Shown: in pieces, positions 7,301-13,913 of the stretch
Numbering within the stretch: the stretch's first letter is position 1
How the letters are laid out: every line of letters starts with the position of its first letter
Source of the DNA: Chloroflexota bacterium
Lineage (GTDB): Bacteria > Chloroflexota > Dehalococcoidia > Lucifugimonadales > JACPCL1
Reading direction: 5' to 3'
Assembly: GCA_016210395.1 (NCBI GenBank)
Contig: JACQUI010000213.1
Span: 1 to 16,610, forward strand
Length of the DNA: 16,610 nucleotides
Translations under genes and position numbers: made by a program
The notes under the pieces: generated by a model
The model's input: only the letters and a program-made list of their open reading frames with translations
Told to the model about the DNA's origin: nothing
Databases searched by the model: none

Positions 7301-8422
7301 ATGTACAACCGCCGCATCACCAAACCCGTCTACGTCGGCCCCGTCAAGGTCGGCGGCGATGCCCCCATCACCGTCCAGTCCATGACCAAGACGGACACGC
7401 GGGATGTCGAGTCCACCGTTGCCCAGATCAAGGGCCTGGAGGAGGCCGGCTGCGAGATCATCCGCTGCGCCGTGCCGGACATGGAAGCGGCCAAGGCGCT
7501 CCCAGATATCAAGCGCGGGATCAGCATCCCCCTGGTGGCCGATATCCACTTCCACTACCAGCTCGCACTAGAGGCCATCAAGGGCGGCGTGGACTGCCTT
7601 CGCCTCAACCCCGGTAACATCCGCGACCCGGAGCGCGTCAAGCAGGTGGTGGCTGCCGCAAAGGAGCGCAGCATCCCCATCCGCATCGGCGTCAACTTCG
7701 GCAGCCTGCCGCCAGTGGGCAGCATCGGCAAGACCCACACCCAGCACCGCCTTGCCGACGGCGTCAACCTGCTGCCCAAGGCCGGCCAGCATGGCGACGG
7801 CCAGTATACCGTCGTGGACCACATGGTGGACACCGCCCTCTGGGAGATCGGCATCCTGGAGGCCCTGGACTTCGACCTCATCAAGATCTCACTGAAGGCT
7901 TTCGACGTGCAGACGACGGTCGAAGCATACCGCCGGCTGGCCCAACTCGTGCCCTACCCGCTCCACCTGGGCATCACCGAGTCCGGCACCGCGCGCTCCG
8001 GCAGCATCCGCAGCGCCATCGGCCTGGGCATCCTGCTGTACGAAGGCATCGGCGACACCATCCGCGTTTCCCTGAGCGACGACCCCCGCGAGGAGGTGTC
8101 GGCCGGCTTCGACATCCTGAAGTCACTGAACCTGCGCCAGAAAGGCACGGTGCTGGTGGCCTGTCCCTCCTGTGGCCGGGCAGACATCAACGTCGTCAGG
8201 CTCGCCAACGCCGTGGACGAGGCGCTGAAGGGCATCGCCAAGCCTATCAAGGTGGCGGTCATGGGCTGCGAGGTCAACGGCCCCGGCGAGGCCAAAGACG
8301 CCGACGTGGGCATTGCCGGCGGCGCGGGCCGCGCCATCATCTTCCGCAAGGGGCAGAAGGTGCGCGTCGTCCCCGAGGCGGAGATGCTAACGGCGCTGCT
8401 GGAAGAGGTCCAGAAGGTGTAG
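7301..8422 (+). CDS. ispG: 4-hydroxy-3-methylbut-2-en-1-yl diphosphate synthase
   Basis: IspG (GcpE) makes HMBPP from methylerythritol cyclodiphosphate in the MEP route to isoprenoids, using a [4Fe-4S] cluster. This 373-residue copy has the TIM-barrel part (GGDAPITVQSMTKTDTRDV, VADIHFHYQLAL, GVDCLRLNPGNI, PLHLGITESG) and the cluster ligands Cys288, Cys291 (ACPSCGR), Cys323 and Glu330 (GCEVNGPGE), with the same spacing as in E. coli. It differs in about 23 extra residues after IGVNFGSL (about 137-165). The start at 7301 fits the family N-terminus; an upstream ATG at 7274 lies inside the preceding gene. No good ribosome site is present. It begins seven bases after the TIR partner gene, so it is probably transcribed with that cassette. 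Confidence 0.96.
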   Translation: MYNRRITKPVYVGPVKVGGDAPITVQSMTKTDTRDVESTVAQIKGLEEAGCEIIRCAVPDMEAAKALPDIKRGISIPLVADIHFHYQLALEAIKGGVDCLRLNPGNIRDPERVKQVVAAAKERSIPIRIGVNFGSLPPVGSIGKTHTQHRLADGVNLLPKAGQHGDGQYTVVDHMVDTALWEIGILEALDFDLIKISLKAFDVQTTVEAYRRLAQLVPYPLHLGITESGTARSGSIRSAIGLGILLYEGIGDTIRVSLSDDPREEVSAGFDILKSLNLRQKGTVLVACPSCGRADINVVRLANAVDEALKGIAKPIKVAVMGCEVNGPGEAKDADVGIAGGAGRAIIFRKGQKVRVVPEAEMLTALLEEVQKV

Positions 8423-8427
8423 GGACG

Positions 8428-8784
8428 ATGGGCATTTTCCGTACGACCGTAGAAATTGGCGATCCCACGGGCAGCCGTTGGACGCCCCTTCAAGTGCTGG
8501 TGGACACGGGAGCCAGCCACACGGTCATGCCCGCAGCAATCTTGGAGCAGCTTGGCGTGCGGCCTCATGCCACGGCGACCTTCAGGCTCGCCGATGGCAG
8601 GCGTGTGGAGCGCGACATCGGACGTACATGGATCAGAGTAGATGGGCACGAAGAGATAACCCAGGTCGTCTTTGAAGCGGAACGGACTGATGGACTCCTC
8701 GGGGTCATCACCCTGGAGGAGATGCGGCTGGGCGTGGACCCCATCTCACGCAGGTTTGTGCCTATTGAAGGACTGATGATGTAG
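8428..8784 (+). CDS. retropepsin-like aspartic protease family protein
   Basis: A 118-residue protein with the clan AA signature LVDTGASHTVMP (catalytic-type Asp26-Thr27-Gly28), a flap-like segment (FRLADGRRVERDIGRTW), and a second hydrophobic turn GLLGVITLEEM in place of the usual LLG.D.L motif. Length fits a single retropepsin lobe that would act as a homodimer. It starts five bases after the ispG stop, with AGGGA just before the ATG, so it should be on the same message. Such small cytoplasmic proteins are common in Chloroflexota and cyanobacteria; substrates are unknown. No signal or membrane segment is present. Confidence 0.85.
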   Translation: MGIFRTTVEIGDPTGSRWTPLQVLVDTGASHTVMPAAILEQLGVRPHATATFRLADGRRVERDIGRTWIRVDGHEEITQVVFEAERTDGLLGVITLEEMRLGVDPISRRFVPIEGLMM

Positions 8785-8798
8785 TCCCCCCGCTCACC

Positions 8799-8807
8799 TG
8801 GTATAGT
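8799..8807 (+). promoter_or_regulatory. extended -10 promoter of the RDD/PrsW operon
   Basis: TGG-TATAGT (TATAGT at 8802-8807) lies in the gap after the preceding stop. Transcription would begin near 8814, about 30 bases before the GTG at 8844. No clear -35 box was seen. Confidence 0.42.
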
Positions 8808-8843
8808 TGCGCCGTCGTATCCCACGGAGCGAGGGCATTCCCC

Positions 8844-9632
8844 GTGACCCAGACCTGTCCCCAGTGCGCCCGCGACAACGCCCCCGGCAACCGCTTCTGC
8901 ATCTTCTGCGCCCAGCCGCTGGAAGCCGACGTAGGGGCGCAAGGCCTTGCGCCCCTACCAACAGTGGCCTGCCCTCAGTGCTCCGCCGCCAACGACGCCG
9001 CCAACCGCTTCTGCACCGCCTGCGGCTTCCCCCTGGAGGCATTCCACAACGATGCGTCGCTTTACAGGAAAGTCTGCCAGGGGTGTAGCGCCCTCAACGA
9101 GGCGTCCTTCGCTTACTGCTACCGCTGCGGCCTTGCGCTCCCGCAGCGCCTGCTTCCGGCAGCACAGGTCGGGGGCAGCCCGGCGGGCTTTTGGATAAGG
9201 CTCCTTGCCTACTTCATTGACGGTATCATCGTCTGGGTTTCGTTCTACGTTGTCGTATCCCTGGTCTTTGGCGATTCTTTCAGGCAGATCGTGGTCCTGT
9301 TCCAGGCGGGCTATGGCTATGACTCCCGCCTGCTCCTGCTTTCCGTTGCCTTGCCCGCAACCTACTACACCGTGTCGGTGGGCACGTGGGGCCGCACCCC
9401 TGGCAAAGCCATTCTGGGTTTGAAAATCGTCCGCACCAGTGGCTCGAAAGTTTCCCATCTCCGTGCCTTTGCCCGCTACCTGGCGTACGCCGCCTCTATC
9501 TTGCCGCTGGGCCTTGGCTTCCTCGCCATCGCCCTCAGCGCCCAGAAACGCGGCTGGCACGACTTTCTCTGCGACACCCGCGTGGTGCGGACCCGCGAGC
9601 AGCGCTCGGACCGGCCAGGCTCTCCGTCATGA
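8844..9632 (+). CDS. RDD-family membrane protein with three N-terminal zinc ribbons
   Basis: A 262-residue protein. The cytoplasmic N-terminus has three CxxC...CxxC zinc ribbons: Cys5/8/19/22, Cys43/46/57/60 and Cys78/81/92/95, each with the typical N-x-(F/Y) or NRFC spacing. From about residue 113 an RDD domain follows (FWIRLLAYFIDGIIVW, then TWGRTPGKAILGLKIVRT and the C-terminal KRGWHDFLCDTRVV), with about four membrane helices. RDD proteins are poorly defined; some act as ion antiporters. The GTG start at 8844 is preceded by a weak GGAGCGAGGG. A 28-base palindrome encodes residues 30-39 between ribbons one and two. The gene overlaps the PrsW gene by ATGA, so the two are coupled. Confidence 0.88.
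   Translation: MTQTCPQCARDNAPGNRFCIFCAQPLEADVGAQGLAPLPTVACPQCSAANDAANRFCTACGFPLEAFHNDASLYRKVCQGCSALNEASFAYCYRCGLALPQRLLPAAQVGGSPAGFWIRLLAYFIDGIIVWVSFYVVVSLVFGDSFRQIVVLFQAGYGYDSRLLLLSVALPATYYTVSVGTWGRTPGKAILGLKIVRTSGSKVSHLRAFARYLAYAASILPLGLGFLAIALSAQKRGWHDFLCDTRVVRTREQRSDRPGSPS
8931..8958. repeat. 28-base perfect palindrome inside a coding region (REP-like)
   Basis: GTAGGGGCGCAAGG (8931-8944) is followed at once by its exact reverse complement (8945-8958). Palindromes starting GTAGGGGCG are known dispersed repeats in many bacterial genomes. Here it falls exactly in frame and encodes VGAQGLAPLP between two zinc ribbons. Only one copy lies in this window. Confidence 0.75.
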
Positions 9633-10537
9633 ACGTCCTGGCCTACTTCATGCTGGGGTTCGCGCCCGGGGTCTTCTGGCTCTGGCTCATCTACCAGCGC
9701 GACCGCTACATCCCTGCGCCGCCGTTCCTGGTGGTCCGCACCTTCCTGTGGGGCGTCGCCGCCTCCCTGCCCGTGGTCATCGTGGAGGGGATTCTGCAGG
9801 CTGCCGGCGGCCTCGCCCTTGAAGAAGGCATTCCCGATGAGCCAACAGACCTCGCTTCCATCGCCTACGTGTCGTTCATCGTCGCCGGCTTTACCGAAGA
9901 GGCGGCCAAGTACCTGGTTGTACGGCGCACCATCTACCCATCGCCCTACTTCCGCCAGCCCCTGGACGGCATCATCTTCGGCGCAGCGGCGGCCCTCGGC
10001 TTCGCCTCCATCGAGAACGTCTTCTACATGTTCAGGTATGGCCCGGCGGTCATCCTGGTGCGCGGCCCCTTCTCCACCCTGGTCCACGTCTTCTTCTCCG
10101 TCGCATGGGGGTACGCCCTGGGCCGGCAAAAGCAGGGCAAGGGGAGCGGCTTCTTGGTCACTGGCTCGCTCCTGGCGTCCATGCTCCTGCACGGCCTGTT
10201 CGACTTCTTTCTCTTCCTGAGGGAACCCATGTTCGGCGCGTGGGCCTTCCTCCTGTTCGGCGCAACGGGAGGCGCGTTCATCTGGCTCATCGCCAGGGCC
10301 AGGAGGGAATCGCCCTTCCGGTCGAAGGTCGCGCAGCTTACGGTAGCGTGCCCTTCCTGCGGGCACGCGGCCGGCCCTGCCCACAGCTACTGCACCGCAT
10401 GCGGCGCGTCCCTCGCACGGGCTAGGTCCGATGGCCGATTCGCCTGCAGCGCCTGCGGCCAGCCCGCGCCCGCCGGCCACCGCTTCTGCACGTCCTGTGG
10501 CAGCCGCCTGGAGCGCCGCAGGCCCGCTGGCGTATGA
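9629..10537 (+). CDS. PrsW-type intramembrane metalloprotease with two C-terminal zinc ribbons
   Basis: A 302-residue membrane protein of the PrsW/CPBP-related glutamic-type or metallo-protease group. Family residues are present: Glu90-Glu91 and Lys94 in FTEEAAKY, Asp113 in PLDGIIFG, Glu129-Asn130 in SIENVFYM, His153 in LVHVFFS, and His188 in LLHGLFDF. About seven to eight hydrophobic helices span residues 1-225. Two zinc ribbons follow: Cys241/244/255/258 and Cys273/276/287/290. PrsW of Bacillus cleaves the anti-sigma factor RsiW; the target here is unknown. The start is the ATG overlapping the RDD stop (ATGA, 9629-9632), not the longer upstream frame. The ribbons resemble those on the RDD protein, which suggests both act on or with one complex. 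Confidence 0.9.
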   Translation: MNVLAYFMLGFAPGVFWLWLIYQRDRYIPAPPFLVVRTFLWGVAASLPVVIVEGILQAAGGLALEEGIPDEPTDLASIAYVSFIVAGFTEEAAKYLVVRRTIYPSPYFRQPLDGIIFGAAAALGFASIENVFYMFRYGPAVILVRGPFSTLVHVFFSVAWGYALGRQKQGKGSGFLVTGSLLASMLLHGLFDFFLFLREPMFGAWAFLLFGATGGAFIWLIARARRESPFRSKVAQLTVACPSCGHAAGPAHSYCTACGASLARARSDGRFACSACGQPAPAGHRFCTSCGSRLERRRPAGV

Positions 10538-10548
10538 TGTTGAAGCCC

Positions 10549-10577
10549 GTCCCCCTCCCGCTTTAGAGGAGGGGGAC
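10549..10577 (+). terminator. strong hairpin after the PrsW gene (terminator or dispersed repeat)
   Basis: GTCCCCCTCC (10549-10558) pairs perfectly with GGAGGGGGAC (10568-10577) around a 9-base loop. There is no T-run, and a further GGGGGAG follows at 10582. The hairpin lies 11 bases past the PrsW stop and 23 before the next ATG. It may end the RDD/PrsW message or be a copy of a CCCTC/GAGGG dispersed repeat. Confidence 0.45.
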
Positions 10578-10600
10578 CACAGGGGGAGAGGTCAGAAAGC

Positions 10601-11170
10601 ATGCCCGCGACCACCATCAACGTTGACGACGACATTGTCCTGCGCCGGCCTACCCTGCCCTACGCCGAGGACATCTACGCCCTGGTGGACGCCAACCGCG
10701 ACCACCTGCGGCGCTGGCTCGCCTTTGCCGACTCCATGCGCTCGGTCAAGGACCAGCGCGAGTGGCTGAAGCAGATGGACGAGCCGGGCCACGACCGCTG
10801 GGAATACCCCATGATGGTCCTGCACAAGGGCAAGCTGGTGGGCATGATCGGCGTGCAGAACCTGGGGTCGCGGGCGCGCTTCTGCGAGATCGGCTACTGG
10901 CTCGCCGAAAGCGCCCAGGGCCAGGGCATCATCACCCGATCGTGCCGCGCGCTGCTGGACTACCTCTTCGCCTTCGAGGGGATCAACCGCGTGCAGATAC
11001 GCGCCGCCGTGGGCAACACTCGCAGCCGCGCTATCCCCGAGCGGCTGGGCTTCACCTTGGAGGGCATCCTGCGCCAGGCAGACCTGGCCAGCGGCGTGTT
11101 CCTGGACATGGCCATGTACAGCCTGCTCAGGGAGGAGTGGCAGCGCAAGTCGGAGGCCATGCTACAATAG
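10601..11170 (+). CDS. GNAT-family N-acetyltransferase, RimJ/RimL-like
   Basis: A 189-residue acetyltransferase of the RimJ/RimL/SpeG type, using acetyl-CoA to acetylate a protein N-terminus or small amine. Landmarks: the N-terminal substrate part VLRRPTLPYAEDIYALV, strand GKLVGMIGVQNLG, then EIGYWLAESAQGQGI, where AQGQGI (105-110) is the acetyl-CoA pyrophosphate loop, the helix TRSCRALLDYLF, and NTRSRAIPERLGFTLEGILR near the C-terminus. One difference from the usual N-x-x-S...E-(K/R)-x-G-F motif is SRAIPERLGF, with Ile in place of the common Ala. A ribosome site GGGGAGAGG sits about 12 bases before the ATG. A TATGAT at 10533-10538 could be a weak -10. The substrate cannot be told. Confidence 0.9.
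   Translation: MPATTINVDDDIVLRRPTLPYAEDIYALVDANRDHLRRWLAFADSMRSVKDQREWLKQMDEPGHDRWEYPMMVLHKGKLVGMIGVQNLGSRARFCEIGYWLAESAQGQGIITRSCRALLDYLFAFEGINRVQIRAAVGNTRSRAIPERLGFTLEGILRQADLASGVFLDMAMYSLLREEWQRKSEAMLQ
11160..11168 (+). promoter_or_regulatory. extended -10 promoter inside the end of the acetyltransferase gene
   Basis: TGC-TACAAT (TACAAT at 11163-11168) overlaps the last codons of the acetyltransferase. Transcription would start near 11175, leaving a leader of about 14 bases that is mostly the ribosome site AAGGAGAG (11178-11184 region) before the ATG at 11189. Confidence 0.45.
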
Positions 11171-11188
11171 CGGCACAAGGAGAGACCC

Positions 11189-11473
11189 ATGATTACAGAA
11201 GCGCAAATACTGCAGTACATTGACTCCATAGGCGGCCCAGAGGCCCTCAAACGGGACTTTGAGCAATCCGAGGCGGATAGAAACCTGCTTTTTTCTCAGT
11301 ACGACTCTCTTCTGGCTAGATATCCCGATATGTTTGTTGCTGTCTACAAAGGCAACATTGAGGCCGCTCCTGATATTGAGGAGCTAGTAAGGAAGCTAGA
11401 CCAGAAGGGTATCCCATCTCAATTCGCGGTCGTTTGGTTTCTGGCAACCAAGCCCGAAGTCTGGGTGCTCTAG
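11189..11473 (+). CDS. small DUF5678-like protein
   Basis: A 94-residue cytoplasmic protein. The middle, YPDMFVAVYKGNIEAAPDIE followed by ELVRKLDQKGIP and a hydrophobic strand FAVVWFLA, resembles DUF5678-type proteins, in which a short beta-sheet W/FVAV.(D/K)G is followed by a helix and KGI. Their role is unknown. The first 35 residues are helical and charged. Its stop is two bases before the next start, so it forms a pair with the retropepsin-like gene. Third-position bias is weaker and A+T content higher than in the acetyltransferase gene, which suggests separate origin. The family assignment is tentative. Confidence 0.65.
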   Translation: MITEAQILQYIDSIGGPEALKRDFEQSEADRNLLFSQYDSLLARYPDMFVAVYKGNIEAAPDIEELVRKLDQKGIPSQFAVVWFLATKPEVWVL

Positions 11474-11475
11474 CC

Positions 11476-11913
11476 GTGATCGCCGGCTTTTTCAGCACGG
11501 GTAGGCGGCCCTACGTTGAGGGCCGCCTTATGATTCCAGACCTGGGTGTATACGGTAGGGTCTATTTCCTTGTGGATACAGGCTCTGACACCACTTCCCT
11601 TCACCCTTCAGACAGCACCAGTCTCAGAGTGCCTTTTGCCCGCCTGGGTAATCCCGCATCTCTAGCTGGGATCGGCGGTGTTCAAACCTACTATGCGGCA
11701 GAGGCTATCTTGTTGTTTCAAGAGGGAATGCAGATGCAACTTTACCGGCTGCCTCTCGCCATCGCTCGCCCCAACCAGCACAACCAGGGGCTGCCTTCCC
11801 TCCTCGGCCAGGACATCCTTCGCCACTGGCGCACCGTCCACGATCCAACGGACAGCATCCTGGAGTTCACGGTGCGCCGGAGTGACGGGACCGTGATGCT
11901 GCCTAATACGTGA
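11476..11913 (+). CDS. second retropepsin-like aspartic protease family protein
   Basis: A 145-residue protein with the clan AA motif FLVDTGSDTTSLHP (Asp34-Thr35-Gly36) and the second motif LPSLLGQDILRHW, which matches the usual (L/I)LG.D.L. Both halves of the retropepsin fold are therefore visible, unlike the other copy at 8428. The GTG at 11476, two bases after the previous stop, is preferred because the protein then starts IAGFFSTGRRPYVEGRL. An ATG at 11434 would overlap the upstream gene by 40 bases. No membrane segment is present. The tight pairing with the DUF5678-like gene suggests joint function, perhaps processing of that small protein; this is inference. Confidence 0.78.
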   Translation: MIAGFFSTGRRPYVEGRLMIPDLGVYGRVYFLVDTGSDTTSLHPSDSTSLRVPFARLGNPASLAGIGGVQTYYAAEAILLFQEGMQMQLYRLPLAIARPNQHNQGLPSLLGQDILRHWRTVHDPTDSILEFTVRRSDGTVMLPNT

Positions 11914-11927
11914 GGGGGCCTAAGCCC

Positions 11928-12626
11928 ATGACAGACGAAACTCCTGGTTCCTCTCCCAAAACAGGCATAGAGAAAAGCCTAGAAGCATATTTACTGAAGT
12001 GGCGGGTGATTTTCGGAGTAGGCTCATTGATTTTCTTTATAGGGCTTGGTATTTGGGTCTATCAGGGAACCCACTTCAAGAGTGGAAATCTGCAAGTAGG
12101 CACAGCGGCAGCCACGGCGACTTTTCTGGCAGTATGGTTAGCGCTAGTTGCGGGGCTCTATGCGAAACGCCAAGCTCATATTATCCAAGAAGAGCTTTCT
12201 ACTGCACAAGAAGGACTACAGGTAGCTCAAAAACAATTACTGGAGACTATAGCTTCCAACAGAAGCGCCATTTCTCCTATCATAACCTTCACCGCCGACG
12301 ATAGAGAAGGCCGGCTCACAGTTCGCTATTCAAACGTCGGGCGAGGGCCAGCACTACGCATTCAATGTTGGATTGAGCAAAATGAGGCGCAACATTTGAT
12401 GGCAGTGGCTAATCGGCGAAACAACGCTGCTCTAGGAGCCGACAGAGACGCTGAAGCGCGGTGGAGTCCTGGTGACAATGTACCCGACCTACGGATGGGA
12501 TTGGACATTGTCATGCAGTATGAAGGTGTTACTCGTATGTTGTTTGAGTCCAGACTACAATTTGTAGCCAATGGCCCCGAGCTTCTGTTATACGGGCCAG
12601 CGAAATCGGACGAACGTAAGTATTAG
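11928..12626 (+). CDS. two-TM membrane protein with coiled coil and C-terminal beta domain, unknown
   Basis: A 232-residue protein of no recognised family. Residues 27-45 and 60-78 are membrane helices joined by a short loop. Residues 81-118 (KRQAHIIQEELSTAQEGLQV and on) are a likely coiled coil. The rest has beta-rich text (SPIITFTADDREGRLTVRYS, NVGRGPALRIQCWIE) like a small immunoglobulin-like or CARDB-like sandwich. Both termini would be on the same, probably cytoplasmic, side. The start at 11928 is supported by GAGGGGG at 11912-11918; a GTG at 11910 overlaps the previous stop. It is the last plus-strand gene and faces the minus-strand block. A+T content is higher than in the metabolic genes, in line with an accessory gene. 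Confidence 0.7.
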   Translation: MTDETPGSSPKTGIEKSLEAYLLKWRVIFGVGSLIFFIGLGIWVYQGTHFKSGNLQVGTAAATATFLAVWLALVAGLYAKRQAHIIQEELSTAQEGLQVAQKQLLETIASNRSAISPIITFTADDREGRLTVRYSNVGRGPALRIQCWIEQNEAQHLMAVANRRNNAALGADRDAEARWSPGDNVPDLRMGLDIVMQYEGVTRMLFESRLQFVANGPELLLYGPAKSDERKY

Positions 12627-12702
12627 TGCACGGGCCTACACTACTGCCACCTCCTCCAACGTCGCCAGCCATCGCTCGTTGTGCAGAGGCCCAATAACCG
12701 GC

Positions 12703-12737
12703 GGCTGGGACCAGCGCTACTCGCGCCAGCCCCAGCC
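12703..12737. terminator. possible hairpin between converging genes
   Basis: GGCTGGG (12703-12709) pairs with CCCAGCC (12731-12737), with an inner GCGC/GCGC. It lies in the 155-base gap between the plus-strand two-TM gene and the minus-strand Gal80-like gene, where a two-way terminator would be expected. There is no T-run on either side. Confidence 0.28.
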
Positions 12738-12781
12738 TGCTTTAGCCTGCCCCTTTGCCCGTACGTCCGTTTGCCGGTCCC

Positions 12782-13885
12782 CTACAACTGCACCTTCTGC
12801 CGGCGGCCCGTCTCCGACGAGTGCGAGATGGCGTCCAGCAGCTTGTGGCGCTTTACCGCGTGGTCAAAGTCCGGCTCGATCTTCGTGTTGGTGCGGATCG
12901 CCTTGGCGAAGTTGGCCCACATCTGGCCCACCTCGTAGGCTGAGCCGGCGTTCTGCACCTCCAGCGGCACCCACTTCAGGCGGTCCGGGATCGGCAGCTC
13001 CTGGAGCTGCTTGTCGTCCTTGCGTCCGCCCATGATGCGCAGGCTTTCCCCTGCCCCACCGCCGCCGCCCACCAGCATCAGCGTGCCCTCTTTGCCGTAG
13101 ATCTCCATCTTGTAGCCGCTGCCGTGGTACGGGTGGACGCCCACGTAGGCGTTGACCACCGCGCCGCCTTCCAGCCTGCCGTTGATCATGATGTTGTCCG
13201 GCGATGTCACGTCCACGTACTTCTTCGTGTCGGTCTCGAACCACTGGGGGACCTGCGTGCTCACCACGCCCGATACCTCAGTGATCTCGCCCGCCACCAT
13301 GCACAGCGCGTCAATGGAGTGGCCGAAGCCGATGGTCAGCGTGTTCGCCCCCAGCGTCGCGTCCCGCTGCCATGTGCGGTCCGATGGGCGGGTCAGCACG
13401 CCGCCGCCCTGCTGCATCAGGTTCACCGCCAGCACCTGGCCCACGTAGCCTTCCTTCACCAGCTCCGCCAGGCGCAGGAACGTCGGCGATGCGCGGCGCT
13501 GCAGGCCGACCATGGTGTGCACCTTCATCTTGCGGGCCAGGGCCGCCAACTCCTTGGTCTCCCTCAGGTTGGCGCCCAGGGGCCACTCGCAGTAGACGTT
13601 CTTGCCGGCCTCCAGCGCGTTCTTGGTCAGCACGTAGTGGGTGGGCACGCGCACCACCACGTCCACGGCCTCCACCTGGGGGTTGGCGTCCATGGTCTTG
13701 TCGTCGTGATAGGCCAACTCCACGCTGTACTTCTGGGCCGCGGCCCTCGCCGTGTCGTCGTGCGCGGTGCAGAGGGCGTACAGCTCCGTCTCCGGCAGCC
13801 GCTGTATTGCCGGTATGTGCGCCGATGGCCCCCACCTGCCAGTGGCGCCGATAAGTCCTACCCGTAGGCGATTGGATGTGGTCAT
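12782..13885 (-). CDS. Gfo/Idh/MocA-family (Gal80-like) protein
   Basis: A 367-residue protein with an N-terminal NAD(P)-binding Rossmann fold (RVGLIGATGRWGPSAHIPAI, 8-27) and the Gfo/Idh/MocA C-terminal domain (YVGQVLAVNL, TIGFGHSIDAL, YKMEIYGKEGTLML). The usual EKP motif, whose lysine takes part in catalysis in sugar dehydrogenases, is here EWP (Glu100-Trp101-Pro102 in CEWPLG). This is the form seen in the Gal80 branch. Activity as a classical dehydrogenase is therefore doubtful; it may still bind NAD(P) and a sugar-like ligand. AAGGGAG lies just upstream of the ATG at 13885. The gene starts 28 bases after the DUF5655 stop, so it may be on the end of that message, but its strong G/C third positions mark it as older chromosomal material. 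Confidence 0.92.
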   Translation of the reverse strand: MTTSNRLRVGLIGATGRWGPSAHIPAIQRLPETELYALCTAHDDTARAAAQKYSVELAYHDDKTMDANPQVEAVDVVVRVPTHYVLTKNALEAGKNVYCEWPLGANLRETKELAALARKMKVHTMVGLQRRASPTFLRLAELVKEGYVGQVLAVNLMQQGGGVLTRPSDRTWQRDATLGANTLTIGFGHSIDALCMVAGEITEVSGVVSTQVPQWFETDTKKYVDVTSPDNIMINGRLEGGAVVNAYVGVHPYHGSGYKMEIYGKEGTLMLVGGGGGAGESLRIMGGRKDDKQLQELPIPDRLKWVPLEVQNAGSAYEVGQMWANFAKAIRTNTKIEPDFDHAVKRHKLLDAISHSSETGRRQKVQL

Positions 13886-13913
13886 GGTGTGCTCCCTTTC
13901 CCGTTTGCCGTTT

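Noticed and set aside
9476..10480. Minus-strand open frame of 334 codons
   Set aside because: Antisense shadow of the RDD and PrsW genes.
12636..12720. Minus-strand text IGPLHNERWLATLEEVAVV, possibly an aldehyde dehydrogenase fragment
   Set aside because: Only about 26 codons with a stop directly upstream; too short to support a family call.
13124..13867. Plus-strand open frame of 247 codons
   Set aside because: Antisense shadow of the Gal80-like gene, with His/Val/Leu-biased text and no family resemblance.
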